The notes under the pieces were generated by a model that saw nothing but the letters and a program-made list of their open reading frames with translations, was not told where the DNA came from and did not search any database. 64,000 nucleotides of DNA from Brachynemurus nebulosus. Lineage: Eukaryota > Arthropoda > Insecta > Neuroptera > Myrmeleontidae. Positions 45,564 through 59,140 of this stretch are shown here, piece after piece (within the stretch, counting starts at the first letter, position 1; each line of letters opens with the position of its first letter). The position numbers and the translations under genes are program-made. The DNA lies in assembly GCA_035578155.1 (NCBI GenBank), contig JAPWDM010000002.1, positions 41,252,811 through 41,316,810 on the forward strand. Reading direction: 5' to 3'.

Positions 45564-46452
45564 TTTTACTGAAATTTGCACAAATACTCGTAGCACGGTT
45601 AAGTGTTGTGCTGAAGTACCAGAGAGAGGATATTTCAAAGTTAGTGTATCCTCAATGGTAAGTCAATAATTTTTAAAAACCTTTCAAATTTTGTAACAAA
45701 ATAACGCAATTAAGAAACCTAACAATATTTAAATTGATTAAAAAATGCCGTGTTTATGTGGATCATTAAAAAAAGGATAGAACAACAAATATCGCGCAAG
45801 TAGGTATATTAATGTTATCTTTTCTCCTTTTTATTATTATTGACTACTTGCCCATGTCGGTTTATATAGAAGTATGTTTGATTGTATGTGGTACAAAAAT
45901 TTTTTTTCCAGCCGCACCGTTTTCCTTTCATACAGCAAGCGGCACAGCACAACGATAGTCTCATATTTCTTATATGAAAAGATATATTGAGAACAAATAT
46001 TGGTTTGAGATAAGCTTCTTTATGAAAAGACGCGGACAAAATGTTTGAAAAATATTCAGGATCACGCCTTTAACGTATCAACACATCAAATACCAACTAC
46101 CTATACCATCATTTTATGTGTCTATGTTTGTATTCATATAGGGTGATTCATTTAAAATGATTTTACAAAATTTATAACGTTGGTATTTAGCACACAATAT
46201 TGAAATGTTATTTCTCGATGTTTAAATAATGTCTGGGGGGCATGATTCTTCTGTTTCAATATTTTAGTATATGGGGAGAGGTGTACCAATTGTAACTTTA
46301 TAGTTATAGATCAAATTATTAAGATAAAATTAGAAATGCCTTCAGTGTATGCAGGTAACCTCCGAGAACATGGTACTCGAAGAGCAAGAATACCTTCCCC
46401 CGAATTACGCGGTTTCAAACAACACGATTTTTACATAATTCTTTTGTAAAAG

Positions 46453-46456
<4 letters not shown>
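45564..46456. other. AT-rich sequence without recognised features
   Basis: No gene recognised. The minus-strand frame at 45,815-46,039 carries several cysteines but no arrangement I can assign. Confidence 0.4.
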
Positions 46457-46515
<59 letters not shown>

Positions 46516-46520
46516 TATAT
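46457..46520. repeat. (TA)n microsatellite
   Basis: About 64 bp of TA with one interruption (TACATA) near the right end. Confidence 0.95.
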
Positions 46521-46734
46521 AAAGTTACATCGGTCCTCAATGTACCTACGCGAATATATCCGTTCCATGTGGATTTGATTTACATAAATAAAAATTGTAT
46601 AAATTGGATCTGTCATTATAAAAGGAAAAATGCTGGAAATAAAAACTACTAAAAATACTAAAAAATTTAGAGAATTTTATAACAGTAATGATAACGAATA
46701 CGTAGAAATTTACATATTTAAATTTTGAAAATAT

Positions 46735-47160
46735 CGTTATTTTCGATAACGAAAATTAGGTTTTGACAGTCCCAATATATTTTGAATATTCACAACTTGT
46801 TTCGCTTAAGCTTTCAAAAATTTCGTTATTTTTTGGTACGACGCATCGTTTACGAGATATTTACGATCAAAAGTTTACGTTATCGAAAAGTATCGAAAAC
46901 TATTTTTTTTTTGAAAATATTCTATTGGTGACTAAATCAATGGGACTAAAGAGTCTGAATTAATCAATTATGATCAGTAATTCGGTATCGATAATTTTCG
47001 ATAACGAAAAGCAAGTTTTGACAGTCACGTTATGACTGCCACGTTTTAATACGTTTGGAGTACCCACAACTTACTTCGCTTAACCCTTCAGAAATATCGT
47101 TATTTTTGAGCTACGATGCACCGTTTACGAGATATTTACGATCAAAATTTTTAATAACGT
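46735..47160 (+). repeat. Tandem duplication, unit about 0.26 kb
   Basis: Two collinear copies share TTTTCGATAACGAAAA, GTTTTGACAGTC, CCACAACTT-TTCGCTTAA, AAATNTCGTTATTTTT and CGTTTACGAGATATTTACGA. The second begins about 255 bp after the first. It carries an extra inner duplication (GTCACGTTATGACTGCCAC) that makes its second half about 20 bp longer. Both are rich in CGATAACGAAA words. No frame is conserved. Confidence 0.85.
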
Positions 47161-47327
47161 AATGCATCATTTATAAACAAGCACAATAAAAAAAAAACAG
47201 GTACATTTTATGATAGACCCACTTCAGAGCTTATGAATGCTCAGTTCCATTCCATTTTAATTGCACTGAATACACATTACATGCATATTACTTACAAATG
47301 TATATGAAATGAAATGTTTTCGGAACA

Positions 47328-47365
47328 TCAGTGTTCCGCGGAACACAGTTTGGGAATCGCTGATC
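47328..47365 (-). mobile_element. Solo hAT-like end (CAGCGATTCCCAAACTG)
   Basis: On the minus strand the sequence reads CAGCGATTCCCAAACTGTGT followed by TCCGCGGAACACTG. CAGNGATTCCCAAACT is a classic hAT tip, and the following TTCCGCGGAA palindrome is often seen behind it. The other end is not in view. Confidence 0.55.
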
Positions 47366-48006
47366 TAGAGAATGGCTGGAAGGATATATTATTGAAATCA
47401 TTCTGTATAAGTTCCATATGTGTTTACATTCACATCGGATCACATTATATGTCTGTAAGTGTACGATAATCTTTAAATATTATTAAAATAAGGTTTAGTT
47501 TTGTACGAAGAAAAAAAAACTTATTATCCATCTTCACAACGTTAAATGACATACATGTGAATGAGACCTTACCACCGACTACAGACATGTATAGCATTCA
47601 TATATCTACTTATCGATAATAATTTTACTATATACTTATAAGATAACGTTTTACTATTTTTTTTTTTTTTTTGTGATGGAGCCTTTCTTTATGTTTGTCA
47701 AAACGATTAAATCAAATATATTATTTATATGTAATCAGTTTAATAATGTATATTTTTCTTTTCTAGATTCGTTGGCTTTGGATGGAGGATGTGCAAGATT
47801 AAGGCTTGTGGAAGGATAATTGTGTTGTGTATTGAAGTTGTACGGATATAAGGATAAATAAGTATTTTATTATTTTGTTTGATAGTGTACATAGAGATAA
47901 TTGAATTTTTATTATAGTTTACGGTTCGAAGAAATTTTTGTCTTCTCCGTTTTTTCTCTTTATTTATTAGTATAGAAACAATGAGTTGTCAAATTAATAG
48001 AGATAG
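47366..48006. other. AT-rich sequence, possible spliced exon at 47,767
   Basis: A pyrimidine-rich stretch ending in TTTTCTTTTCTAG at about 47,766 precedes a more balanced segment (ATTCGTTGGCTTTGGATGG). This could be a splice acceptor and terminal non-coding exon, but there is no reading frame or partner donor to support it. Confidence 0.2.
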
Positions 48007-48859
<853 letters not shown>

Positions 48860-49234
48860 CATTATAACCTTTAAGATTATAACATTTTTATTGTTGAGAT
48901 TAGTTCATTTTTCTTTCGAATCTTAGCCCCGAATGCTCCAAAGGACAAGACGCCACTGGTGTATTTAAACAGAGTTCTTATAATCTTTTTTATTTTTTTG
49001 GGCTGAAGGGGAATTTTTTATTGAAAAACTTGAAACAACAGCAAAACTATTTTGCTTGTAATGCAATCACTAAATCCTTTGCTCAGCAAATCCAATATTT
49101 AAAGTACACATACCTACATATATTTCAAGGTTGGTACTCTGTTATAGATGTTAATAACTTTTTTGGCTACGAGTTAAGATCAATCAAAGTAGGAGGACAT
49201 TTCGGTTCAATACTATTTTTACTTTAAAGGACAC

Positions 49235-49501
49235 AAAGGGCATAGCCGGGTAAGATAAGGAAAACGGCCCTTGACGCAAAATTGATTGTTTTTATAGGAA
49301 ATAATACCTTTGAGCCCCAGACACATTCCTGCCAAATTTCAACTCTCCAAGGTTAATAGTTTATGAATTATATAAACTATTAGCCTTGGAGGGTTGAAAT
49401 TTGGCGGAAATGTAACTGGGGCTAAGAAGAATTATTTTCTATAGAAACAATCAATTTTGCTTCAAGGGCCGTTTCCCCTATCTTATCCGGCTATGCCCTT
49501 T
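49235..49501. mobile_element. 267-bp palindromic MITE (AAAGGGCATAGCCGG tips)
   Basis: The arms pair across an axis near 49,368: AAAGGGCATAGCCGGGTAAG at the left and its complement at the right, then ACGGCCCTTGA, AAAATTGATTGTTT, GAGCCCCAG and CAAATTTCAAC-CTCCAAGG. The centre TAATAGTTTATGAATTATAT closes the hairpin. No coding capacity. The same tip class occurs at 43,858 and 49,620. Confidence 0.93.
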
Positions 49502-49619
49502 GGGATAATGGGTGGTTCGTATTTATAATTTACTCTTATTATATATTTGCAGAATTTAGATGCAGAATAATTTGAAATTATCGATCGATTACTTGGTAAC
49601 CCACGAGTCTTAGGTTATT

Positions 49620-50719
49620 AAAGGGTCTCGCCGGGTAAGCATATGGGAATTCGGCCCAGCGGCTTTTTTGGCTATTCTTTTTCATGAACGTTGCCTATGG
49701 TGCGTAATGTTCGAAAATATGGGTATTACACCTCTACCTCCTATATTGTCAGAGATATGAGGATAACAACCCATAACTTTAAAATTATTTTTTTAAAAAC
49801 TATTGAAGATAATTAGATGAAATTAACAGAGGATGTTGATCTATAGTAGCTTTATATTACACAATTTTTTTACATTCGTATAACGTCATTTACTACATTA
49901 AGATAATAATTGAATTTTTGAGGGTGCGTTTTTTAGACCAACCCCTTGAGTGACCAGAGAGATTTAAAAGAGCTGTAGAGAGTGAATCAACTCCTTCGGT
50001 AAATGTTACACCCTTGGTGGAGCCCTTGGCAATAATATGAGGCACGCGGGCTGCAAAGTGCCCATTCATATTCCTTTTGTGTAATGATATTGTTGATATT
50101 CATAACTTTAGACCTATTTAAGGGATATTTGTGGTTCTATACAAAAATTTAAGGGGTATAAGAAATTTTTTGACCTCAAATTCGTACTCAGTGTCGAAAA
50201 GTGCATAGAAATACCATAGTCAGTCATCAAAATCACGATCTTTGTTTTTTTCATAGGAGTGTCTTATTGTTACTTAACCTGAATTTATATTTTTTTAAGA
50301 CACCGTCCACAAATCTGACTTTGCTAAAATTTTTATACACGATAACTATGTTAGAGCCAAATAACATATATTTTTTTGGTAGGTGTCACTTAAGGGGTTG
50401 GTCTAAAACACGCATCCTCAAAAATTCGATTATTATTTTAATGTGGTAAATGACGCCATACGAATGTAAAAAATTGTGTAACATAAAGCTACTATATATC
50501 AATATTCTCTGTTAATTTCATTTAATTATCTTCAATAGTTTTGAAGAAAAAAATTTTTAAATTCAAGTGTTGTTACCCCCATATCTCTGACAATATAGGG
50601 GGTAGAGGTCTAATATTCATATTTTCGAACATTACTCACCATAAGCAACTTCGTGAAAAAGAATAGCCGAAAAAGCCGCTGGGCCGAAATCCCATATGCT
50701 TACTCGCCGGAGACCCTTT
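49620..50719. mobile_element. 1.1-kb foldback element (AAAGGGTCTCGCCGGGTAAG tips)
   Basis: Arms of about 345 bp (49,620-49,965 and 50,375-50,719) match in reverse: AAAGGGTCTCGCCGGGTAAG, GCATATGGGA-TTCGGCCC, AGCGGCTTTTT-GGCTATTC, TGTCAGAGATATGAGG, TTACATTCGTATAACGTCAT and TTAGACCAACCCCTT. The spacer holds a copy of the repeat also seen at 8,080-8,340. Tips show it is a larger member of the family at 49,235. The 82-residue frame in the spacer has no motif. Confidence 0.92.
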
Positions 50720-51769
50720 TACTGATATGTAAGTGGTTAGTTTTAAACCTTTCAATATTACATTAAAATTTGTAAAGGGTTTCTAAAAAGACTTTAGTTA
50801 GTTTAAGATTTATGGTTGTATATTAGTAAGGATATTCAGACTGAATATATACAAATTAAAATTTTCACAAATCTTTCGTAAGTCGGCATATTTGTTTTTA
50901 ATTTTTAACCGAATAAATAATTAAATTTCAAGAACAATTTTTGAGAAAATTATAACAACGTTATAAATTTTTATTTAGCAACCTAAAGCCTTAATTATAT
51001 TTGAATAATTCAAAAACATCTTATACTTCTTACATAATGGATGTGTGTTTATTCTTCTCATTCTTCTTAATATGCATAATAATATATCAAAAGACACATA
51101 TACAATTATTGTTTTGAATGAATATCGACCATTTCATTATGCGCAAGCGTTGTTTAGTTAGGAAAAATAGTGACAACCACCATATATCTCCAGCATGGTG
51201 CCCTTAGGCGCTGCTTACTTATAACGTCACATTCATCTAACATTCCTAACCATTATTCTACATCTATAGTACGTTTACGTAAAATACGAATTTGTATGTA
51301 TATAGGTATATATGTGTATACAAGAGCTGAGAAAAGTTTATTTTTATTGTACCTATATCACAATAACATGTTCAGAAAGAATTCTAGATGCTTTATTATG
51401 TATTCTTTAAATTAATTTGTGCTTGAAAAATGGTATTTATATAATTATGTAAAACAAAAACTCATTTATGTTTCTCAACAAAGTGTAAAACTGTCCCTGA
51501 GAAATATCTCACATAAAACATGTGAGCGCCAGAAAAATATTTTGTGGTAATTTGCCACACATAACATACAATATTTGAAAAAAATTAATGTATTACAACA
51601 CCTTCTAGTGTCCGAACAGTCCCTTGGAACAAGCTCGGTGAGAGGGAGGGACAACCGGAGATGTAGCCCCGGGGTCGGTATTTAAAAAGGGGACCCCTGA
51701 AAATTTAAAAAAAATGTCTATGAAAGAGTTTTCTTTTTTGCTGGTCAGTTACATTTTTAGGGAAAAATT
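50720..51769. other. AT-rich sequence with a short GC-rich patch
   Basis: The patch GGTGAGAGGGAGGGACAACC with AGCCCCGGGGTCGG (about 51,638-51,680) resembles repeat ends. The remainder shows no supported feature. Confidence 0.4.
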
Positions 51770-51907
51770 ACCCAGCTTTTTAGACGAATTTTTCTTTGAA
51801 GAAATTAGACATACGGCCTATATACGATAAGAACCCGGCGAGGCGAGAGTACGGGAGCTATCCGTTTTCGGACCCGTAGAAAATGATTCTGAAGAAAAAA
51901 ATGTCTG

Positions 51908-51964
<57 letters not shown>
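51908..51964. repeat. (TA)n microsatellite
   Basis: About 57 bp of TA at the position corresponding to the TA tract of the reversed copy at 56,020-56,128. Confidence 0.95.
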
Positions 51965-51967
<3 letters not shown>

Positions 51968-52351
51968 CTGCTACTTTTTGACATGTGTACGGCCCCCCTA
52001 TGGACGGGAGGAGCTGAATTTTGGTAAGTGGAGCTCATTCCGATGCACAACAATACCATCAACGTGGGTTCAAATTTTGGGGGAATTTTGGACGCGACCC
52101 AACTTTTAAGGGGGTGGTTGGGGGCATCAAAACAATAAAACTTTTCGAAACCGATTGGAAATAATGTTTCGGTCAATTTTCTACAACATATCCAAAACTC
52201 AAAATTTAATGGTGATTTGGAGGGAGTAGAGGGGGAAAAAAAATTTTTGGCTGAAGCTAACACGCCCACAGCCTCCCAGAATTAACTTAGAAGGTTGAAA
52301 TTTGGTACGTTGATAAAGTTCGTACCTAGGGTCTGCTTTTTGAATGTTTTA

Positions 52352-52469
52352 GCGAGTTTCCAGAATGGATACACGCTATTACAGCCGCTGTCATAACGCG
52401 ACCTGAGCCCGGGACTATGGCAGAAATTTGTTTTGAGGTCCCTAGAACCCGAAAATAACCTTCACTAAA

Positions 52470-52529
<60 letters not shown>

Positions 52530-52530
52530 G

Positions 52531-52609
<79 letters not shown>

Positions 52610-53014
52610 CCGCACGATAACTCTCGAACGAAATGTCCTAGGATTACGAAATTTGGTGAGAACGTTGGAAGTTCAAAAATCTTGGATGAGTTCTTCAGCC
52701 AAACGTGTCTGACGTCAGGAACCTGGTTTTTCAATAAGGAGATATTTGATATGGATTATCCATATACTATATTTCGTTACTGAAGTCAAATAACGACTTA
52801 TAGAGTTAGTATGTACATACCAATATGTATGTAGTATAAGATACTATATACATATTCCTCAAAGACCTATGCATGTACCATTGATATATGAATACTATTC
52901 ATATATCTATGGCATCTACATAATTACGAAATAAAAAAAACCGCCAAGTGCAAGTTGTACTTGCGCCAATAGTGTTCCGTACAAGCAGTGATTATTATAG
53001 ATTTAATGTAATAT
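52352..53014 (+). repeat. Partial copy of the GCTATTACAGC-(TA)n repeat
   Basis: It contains TTTCCAGAATGGA, GCTATTACAGCCGCTGTCAT, GGGACTATGGCAGAAATTTG, a 130-bp TA tract with TGTA interruptions, then CCGCACGATAACTCTCGAAC and ACGAAATTTGGTGAGAACG. This is the internal part of the foldback at 53,015-53,890. A CAAGTGCAAGTTGTACTTGC patch with GTTCCGTAC lies at about 52,946-52,983, like the dispersed repeat at 3,605. Confidence 0.7.
52471..52604. repeat. (TA)n microsatellite
   Basis: About 134 bp of TA with a few TGTA or TTTA interruptions. Confidence 0.95.
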
Positions 53015-53382
53015 GTAGCATATAAAATACCTCTGTCGCAGCATCCTGCATAACATAACGAATTTCCGTTTACAAAGATTAGTTTTTGTCGGAAATTAGT
53101 TGACAGAATAATTATTGTTCAAAAACCTTTTTTATGTGATTTTTTTAATGGTGTAAAAAAATGTTACAAAAATTTTTGAATTTGGGGAAATTTTTGCAAA
53201 ATTTAATTTTTTTCACGAAAAATGCCCAAAAAACCATGTTCCGAGCATCGCATTTATGGCAAGATTTTTGGAGAATTTCCAGAATGGAATTCAGCTATTA
53301 CAGCACTGTCATGACGCGACTTGAGTCCGGGACTATGGCAAAAATTTTTTTTCAGGTCCCTAGAAACCGAAAATAATATTCA

Positions 53383-53444
<62 letters not shown>

Positions 53445-53499
53445 TAATATATATATATATATGTATATATATATGTATATATATATGTATATATATATA

Positions 53500-53571
<72 letters not shown>

Positions 53572-53890
53572 TTCGCACGATAACTTTCGAATGAAATGTC
53601 TATTTTTACGAAATTTGGTGAAAATGTTGGAAATTCGTTAGTCAGACACGTCTGATGCCGTAAGCATGTTTTTTTGAGCATTTTTCGTGAAAAAAATTTC
53701 TTTCTGCTAAAATTTTTCCAATTTCAAAAATTTTTGCAACATTTTTCTACACCATTAGAAAGAGGAGAAAAATCAGATAAAAAAGATTTTAAACCATCAT
53801 TGTGTATAAACTGGTTACCGAGAAAAACTAATTTTTATAATCGGAAACTCGCTATGTTATGCAGGATGCTGCGACAGGGGTTTTTTATAT
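53015..53890. mobile_element. 0.87-kb foldback element (CTGTCGCAGCATCCTGC tips) with (TA)n core
   Basis: The left tip CTGTCGCAGCATCCTGCATA and the reversed right tip CTGTCGCAGCATCCTGCATA correspond. Homology continues inward over about 240 bp (GATTAGTTTTTGTCGG-like, AATGGTGTAAAAAAATGTT, TTTTTCACGAAAAATGC). The centre holds the GCTATTACAGC segment and a TA tract of about 185 bp. It is inserted in the left foldback copy of the 51.8-56.7 kb complex. Frames at 53,161 and 53,674 follow the arms and are not genes. Confidence 0.88.
53384..53568. repeat. (TA)n microsatellite, interrupted
   Basis: About 185 bp of TA with several TGTA and TTAATA interruptions, near the axis of the 53,015-53,890 foldback. 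Confidence 0.95.
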
Positions 53891-53894
53891 TTTA

Positions 53895-54375
53895 CCTCCA
53901 GCCCACCATTTTTAAGCTACAATTTAATGCTTTTTCGACGTTTTCGAAGTTTGTACCACTCGCACAGGTCACGCAAATAAACCTAGAGGGCTAAAATTTT
54001 GTATTCGGATTTAGTTAGTATCAAAGGGGTGTCTTTTGGGTGTTTCAACTTTTAACCCTTACCCCCACCATTTTTATACCAAAAATAACATGATTTTTCT
54101 AGTTTTTTAACAGTTTTGTTCGGATCAAAGTCTCTCCAAATAAACCTAGAGGACTGAAATTTTGTGCATAGGTTAAGATAATAGCCAGTCACTGCATTTT
54201 GGAGGCTTCAACTTTTAACCCTTACCCCGACGATTTTTACGCCAATATTTACCTGATTTTTTTGCTTTTTTTCACACGCCTAGAGCCTTTCTGAGTAAAC
54301 CTAGTAAACCTAGAGGGCTGAAATTTTGTATCTGTATCCAGTTGGTATCGAGGGTGTGCCCTTTAAGGATTCCAC
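53895..54375 (+). repeat. Three tandem units of about 0.16 kb
   Basis: Each unit carries AAACCTAGAGG(G/A)CT(G/A)AAAT, then TTGTAT or TTGTGC, a GTTGGTATC-like word, TTCAACTTTTAACCCTTACC and a C-rich run. The array is present in reverse, with losses, at 55,200-55,600. It is a subrepeat of the foldback family. Confidence 0.8.
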
Positions 54376-54576
54376 ATTACTTTGCCCCCCCCCCCACTTT
54401 TCGGAATCACATAGCGTTGTTATCACATCGAAATTCAATAGCGTTTTTATATGTGGTTAAATGTGATTTATTTTGAAATAATACAGTACTAGCATACTAA
54501 ATACAAAGAAACAAATGAATTAAATACTATCATTTATCACAAACGCAATACATATGTAAGTACCTAATTTAAAAAA

Positions 54577-56684
<2,108 letters not shown>

Positions 56685-56690
56685 TATTTT

Positions 56691-57350
56691 TTATTTGCTC
56701 GTCACCTATATTTTTCTATCTGTCACCTATTATATTTGATTTCTCCCTGAGGCCCAACATTTCTCTTCACGGCTCTATTCTGGAGTGTCACAAAATAAAA
56801 ACTAAAACTATATAGGTAGGTGTTAATGCTTTGAAATTTGCCAAGTTATTACCGAAAGCACGCTGACGCTCTTTTCGTTTAGTGCTAAACGAAATTTAGG
56901 CTGAGGAGATCGAGTTTATTGGATAAATAGGGAGTTACGAGTACAAGGAAGCTATGAGCTACTCTCCATTTGCGGTGTATTTTTTATTTATGTAAGCAGA
57001 CTATGTTACACATGTTTCTGAAGAATTTAAAAATATCATTACTTGATGATGTCATAGACTTGAATTTTCTGTGTGATTTCTTATGGTATTTATCGTTGAC
57101 GGAATTTTAATAATAAGAGCGTGAATATTCGATTTCTGACATCAAAAAGTGCAGATTTGGATTATAAATATGGTTAATGCGCAAGAACTACATTTTTGAG
57201 AAATTACGTATGTAATTAGGCGTGGAATGGGCTCTCAGCTTAGGAGGATATTATTTGTACATTGTTTTAAAGGCTTCCTAATGCATTTTTTTTACATTTT
57301 AAGTTAAACAGAAGTTTGTAAATTAGCGTCAAAAGAAGAATTACACACTC
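56691..57350. other. AT-rich sequence with one 22-bp palindrome
   Basis: TTTCGTTTAG-TG-CTAAACGAAA at 56,873-56,894 is a perfect stem with a two-base centre. I see no gene or other element here. Confidence 0.5.
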
Positions 57351-57724
57351 TAACAAAAAAATGACCCATTTTACTCTTATTATAGGAGGCAATTAAATGC
57401 CTTCTATAATGACAGTAACATTACAAACCGTAGTGTACGAAGGTGAAAATTACACCATCATGGTGTAATTATTACTCACTCATATGTGTAGTTTTACACA
57501 TGCCATGCGTAAAATTACCATTCAGGTGTGTAATAGATTACGTTTTATTTGTGTATTAGCTACACAGCAAGATGTAATTTTACACATTCAGTTCGTAATA
57601 GTACGCAGCTAAACGCAAAATTACATTATATTAGTGTAGTTTTAAACCACGCCTATACACCCGAAAATGTAATTTTACACACTTATATAGTAATGTTTAC
57701 ACCCAGAAATGTGTAATTTTAATC

Positions 57725-57781
57725 CAACTGAATCACTCATTCTGATTCAGTTCAACTGAATCAGTATGAGTGATTCAGTTG
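57725..57781. repeat. 57-bp palindrome of CAACTGAATCA words
   Basis: CAACTGAATCACTCATTCTG and its mirrored complement CAGTATGAGTGATTCAGTTG, with an inner CTGATTCAGTTCAACTGAATCAG-type palindrome, form a stem with one or two mismatches. The GATTCAGTT word recurs just downstream. Confidence 0.85.
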
Positions 57782-58194
57782 TGCTGAAAAAGATAAACTG
57801 ATTCAACTTAACTGAAAATAACGAATCAAAAAGATTATTGATGGTTTTTTTTTACAAATTTTAAATATTTATAATGATATAAAGTATAGAATAATTTGGA
57901 ATTATATAAAATATTAGAAATGATAAATATTTTGCTTATTATGTCTACATTTCTATATAAGTGTGTCATATGATAAAATAATAATTGTTTGGTGAATTTT
58001 AAAATAAACACTCCAAAAAGGTAAGATTATAAAAGTTTTATTATGAACGTTTACTTGATTTCATGAGCATCTAGGTAATTTTATCAATGAGCACAGGTAA
58101 AACTTATGGATTAAAATTGTAGTTACATCATATCAAAAATATAGTTTAAAGAAATTAACAAAACAATACTTAAATATAAAAAAAATCAATATTC

Positions 58195-58280
58195 TGCTGA
58201 CTCTTGCAATTCTTCGAACTTCAGGGAAAATGCATGTTGCGGTTTCATAGACGTCTTCGCCAATTCGGGTTTCTAAACAA
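58195..58280 (-). other. Possible exon-like open segment, unit 1
   Basis: On the minus strand a TTCTGATTTGTTTAG acceptor-like site precedes about 85 bases that stay open in the same frame in both units. The peptides are TRIGEDVYETATCIFPEV-- here and TGTGEDIYETAAYIFPEV-- in unit 2, ending ARVSRIL in both. Conservation of the frame may simply reflect recent duplication. No family is recognised. There is no start codon or donor I can defend, so this is not called as a gene. Confidence 0.2.
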
Positions 58281-58469
58281 ATCAGAAAATAAGGGTTACT
58301 TAATTTTATAACCATTTTTGTTTATTTGTTTTTTCTGTTTTCAATAACTATTTCACAGCAATTTAAAATTAAGAAAATTTCGCTTTTGCTACACAATTAG
58401 GTACTTCTAGGTTATTTTACTGAATGTACAGATATTAAATTTTTGCTTAAAAAACTCACCAGAAAAGTG

Positions 58470-58662
58470 ACCCGGCATGCTTAGGAACTGGCACTTCGGA
58501 ACTGGTAGACTGAGGGTTCGAATTCCGTAGTTGGCTGTATGCTGGTGAAAGTTGTCTGTAATTTCCCGTCACAATTCCAGATGAATATCGACATCGTCCT
58601 TAAGAAGACGGTTGTAGACGGACACCTACCAAATCCTTATACCGCTTTTCTTGTCTTCCGCC
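58470..58662 (+). repeat. tRNA-derived SINE-like segment, unit 1
   Basis: CCCGGCATGCTTAGGAACTGG (in part) resembles a tRNA A box. GGGTTCGAATTCC at 58,514-58,526 is close to a B box (GGTTCGANTCC), with spacing of about 30-40 bases as in tRNA-derived promoters. A tRNA-unrelated tail with ATCGACATCGTCCTTAAGAA and GACGGTTGTAGACGGACACC follows. It does not fold as an ordinary tRNA by eye, so it is a SINE candidate transcribed by RNA polymerase III and not a tRNA gene. Confidence 0.5.
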
Positions 58663-58941
58663 CAATATTCTGCTGACTCTTGCAATTACTAGAACTTCAG
58701 GGAAAATGTATGCTGCGGTTTCATAGATGTCTTCACCAGTTCCGGTTGCTAAACAAATCAGAAAATAAGGGTTACTTAATTTTATAACCATTTTTGTTTA
58801 TTTATTTTTTTCTTTTTTCAATAACTATTTCATAGCAATTTAAAATTAAGAAAATTTCGTTTTAGCTACACAATTTTTTGTAGGTTATTTCAATGAATGT
58901 ACAGATATTAGATTTTTGCTTAAAAAACTCACCAGAAAAGT

Positions 58942-59140
58942 GAGCTGGCGTGCTTAGGCAGTGGCATTTCCGAACTGGTAGACTGAAGGTTTGAATTCCG
59001 TAGCCGGCTATATGCTGGCGAAAATTTTCTGCAATCTCCCATCACATTTCCAGATGGATATCGACATCGTCCTTAAGAAGACGGTTGCAAACGGACACCT
59101 GCCAAATCTTTATACCGCTTTTCTTGTCCTCCGCCCATAT
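58942..59140 (+). repeat. tRNA-derived SINE-like segment, unit 2
   Basis: TGGCGTGCTTAGGCAGTGG at about 58,946-58,964 fits an A box with a short insertion. AGGTTTGAATTCC at about 58,987-58,999 is a B box with one change. The tail is the same as in unit 1. The copy arose with the 0.48-kb duplication and not by separate retroposition. Confidence 0.5.

Larger units (their letters stand above)
51770..54570. mobile_element. Truncated, reversed copy of the GCCGTGAGCAGC foldback family with nested insertions
   Basis: Bases 51,770-52,351 and 53,885-54,570 together match 55,020-56,260 in reverse, including GTTTTCGGACCCGTAGAA, the TA tract, TTTCGGTCAATT-TCTACAAC, TTGATAAAGTTCGTACCTAG, AAGTTTGTACCACTCGCACA and three tandem AAACCTAGAGGGCT units. 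The 1.5 kb between the two pieces is inserted sequence. The 154-residue minus-strand frame at 51,805-52,269 is repeat-derived; its Ile-Tyr run is the TA tract. Confidence 0.85.
58186..59140. repeat. Tandem duplication, two units of about 0.48 kb
   Basis: Unit 1 (58,186-58,662) and unit 2 (58,663-59,140) are collinear and highly similar: ATATTCTGCTGACTCTTGCA, CTTCAGGGAAAATG, AAGGGTTACTTAATTTTATA, GAATGTACAGATATTA, CTCACCAGAAAAGTGA, TTCGAATTCCG-like, ATCGACATCGTCCTTAAGAA and ACCGCTTTTCTTGTC. Each unit has a minus-strand open segment and a plus-strand tRNA-like segment, described separately. Divergence is modest, so the duplication is fairly recent. Confidence 0.92.

Noticed and set aside
51805..52269. 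154-residue minus-strand frame, the longest unbroken one in the window, as a gene
   Set aside because: It lies within a foldback copy. The opposed copy keeps only fragments of the frame, and much of it is the TA tract or repeat sequence. No domain.
58514..58526. A true tRNA gene at the GGTTCGAATTCC motif
   Set aside because: No acceptor, D and anticodon stems could be paired around it by eye. The SINE interpretation fits the tail and duplication better.
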